A DNA stretch of 64,000 nt from Annona cherimola (Eukaryota; Streptophyta; Magnoliopsida; Magnoliales; Annonaceae). The stretch lies in NCBI GenBank assembly GCA_030490835.1, contig CM059971.1, positions 36,752,012 to 36,816,011 of the forward strand, in the 5' to 3' direction. The notes below the pieces were generated by a model. The model was not told the DNA's origin and ran no database searches. It was given only the letters and a program-made list of their open reading frames with translations. Numbering within the stretch: position 1 is the stretch's first letter; every line of letters starts with the position of its first letter. Position numbers and translations under genes: made by a program. Shown here piece by piece: positions 62,920-64,000 of this stretch.

Positions 62920-64000
62920 CTACTCCCTAGGGTTTACTTCAGGTTGGCTAGGGAGTTTACCTTGGTTTCTTTGGGATGAGGAGGTGGCATTTTGAGCAAT
63001 TTGATTTTCAAGCAACTTGATGTGGGTTTGCATTTGGTCCATTCTTTCATCATTTTTCTTGAGCATTAGAATAATATTTTCGAGCATGGACTCAGTGGGT
63101 TGTGCTTGAGGTGGTGCAGGTAAGGCTTGTTGGGTTTGATATGAAGGATGGTTCAGTGGTTTTCTAAGGTAACCAGATGGCTTATTATTTTGAGCAAAAT
63201 TTTGGGTATTTGACTGGTTTGCCCAAGAGAAATTGGGGTGGTTCCTCCATCCAGGGTTGTAAGTATTAGAGTAAGGGTTACCATATGCGCGAGTATCATA
63301 CTGGTTGTTGATTACATTAGCTTGCTCGCCTATGGTGTCTTTAATGGAAAAATTACACTCAGTTATGTAGCGTGAAGCTCCACAGATTTCACATGAGATG
63401 TGTCCAGAAGAAGATGTATTCTGGTCCTTAGATTCCTGCTTCTTTTGCTGCAAAATTTTATCAAGTTTATCATGTATAGCATGTATGGATTTGATATCAT
63501 ATACATTTCCTCGCCGAGAAGTTCCTCGGACATCACCGTACTAAGAATCATAAAGAGCTAAGTCATCAAGGAGTTTGAGAGCCTCCTCGTTAGTGAGTCG
63601 CATGAATCGGCCACCAACGGCTGAATTGACGGCACTTCGGCTAGGTCAATCGAGTCCATTGAAAAAATTTTCAATAATATCTCCTTGCGAGATACCATGA
63701 TGAGGACACTTCGCTGCAGATCTTTCATCCTCTCCCATGCATCATATAGGGTTTCGCCATCTTTTTGGACGAGCTGATTGATCTCGTCTCTGATTTTCCT
63801 GGTTTTATTTGGTGGAAAGAATTTTTCCAGGAATGCAGTAGAAAGCTCATCTCATGTGTTGAAAGTGTCGGGCGGCATAAAATAGAACCACTCGCTTGCG
63901 CTGTCTCGAAGAGAAAATGGGAAAAGCTACAGACGAATTACCTCGCGTGGGATGTTTTGCACCCTGATCGTGTTGCACAATTGCAGGAACTTAGTGATGT
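62920..64000 (-). pseudogene. gag: gag of Athila-type element G (partial, stops and frameshifts)
   Basis: From the window edge downward, a Retrotrans_gag-type domain is readable in changing frames: FLQLCNTIRVQNIPREVIRL, DSASEWFYFMPPDTFNT, ELSTAFLEKFFPPNKTRKIR and YDAWERMKDLQR. Next comes a zinc-knuckle remnant (CEICGASRYITEC) in which the His is not seen. Then an Asn/Gln/Pro-rich region (NPYSNTYNPGWRNHPNFSWA) and a short coiled coil (MLENIILMLKKNDERMDQMQ). Stops occur near 63542 and 63820-63930. The N-terminus lies beyond the window. Confidence 0.85.

Larger units (their letters stand above)
34524..64000 (-). mobile_element. Element G: Athila-type Ty3/gypsy retrotransposon (minus strand, decayed, split by H and D)
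   Basis: Minus-strand order: gag (64000 to 62920), protease (62919-62375 then 56801-56556), RT (56455-55763 then 37047-36490), RNase H (36461-35814) and integrase (35813-34524). Domain order protease-RT-RNaseH-integrase defines Ty3/gypsy. Sequence hallmarks (CDLGAS protease, [20 protein letters not shown]) fit Athila. Insertions H (TSD AGAGT) and D (TSD GACAT) interrupt it. The 5' end lies beyond the window; the 3' non-coding part extends to at least 30441. Frameshifts and stops show it is dead. Confidence 0.9.

Overview
The window is plant nuclear DNA made almost entirely of nested retrotransposons. No host protein gene, rRNA or tRNA gene was recognised. The angiosperm assignment rests on the element types: Ty1/copia elements of Sirevirus type with an initiator-Met tRNA primer site, a Ty3/gypsy element of Athila type, long non-coding TG...CA elements that look like solo LTRs, and small MITE-like elements. 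The species cannot be told.

Layout. (1) 1-2595: the 3' end of a plus-strand Sirevirus-type element (A). (2) 2596-11248: AT-rich, gene-poor DNA with a 271-bp MITE, two further inverted-repeat elements, short tandem duplications, and non-coding element B (6385-8845, minus, TSD GAATG). (3) 11249-27602: an old chimeric LTR (F) that carries an integrase fragment and is split by full-length Sirevirus E (12806-27526, TSD TTAAT). The 5' LTR of E is itself split by non-coding element C (13222-17162, TSD GAAGT). (4) about 27774-64000: minus-strand Athila-type element G, whose coding region (gag to integrase, 34524-64000) is decayed. G is split by Sirevirus H (37053-55757, TSD AGAGT) and by non-coding element D (56802-62374, TSD GACAT). 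H is split by the younger, reverse-oriented Sirevirus J (41899-51502).

Coding capacity. J has an uninterrupted 1025-codon pol (protease, integrase, RT, RNase H) and an uninterrupted extra ORF downstream of pol, but its gag lacks the central domain and first zinc knuckle. H keeps most of gag, but its pol is deleted from mid-integrase to the start of RT. E is full length and riddled with stops. G has lost integrase catalytic residues and is broken by frameshifts.

Most interesting signals. (a) B, C and D are non-coding, yet they share a two-intron arrangement (donor, 39-45 nt purine-rich microexon, CTCAC branch-like site and acceptor), a GC-rich conserved block inside intron 2, and a terminal hairpin. 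(b) The Sirevirus LTRs carry dense inverted-repeat units centred on GTCGAC. The same motif recurs between pol and the extra ORF, followed by a 350-550 nt pyrimidine tract that stays in frame with that ORF. (c) A U5 hairpin next to the primer site shows a compensatory base-pair change. All statements come from reading the sequence by eye; no alignment or database search was run.
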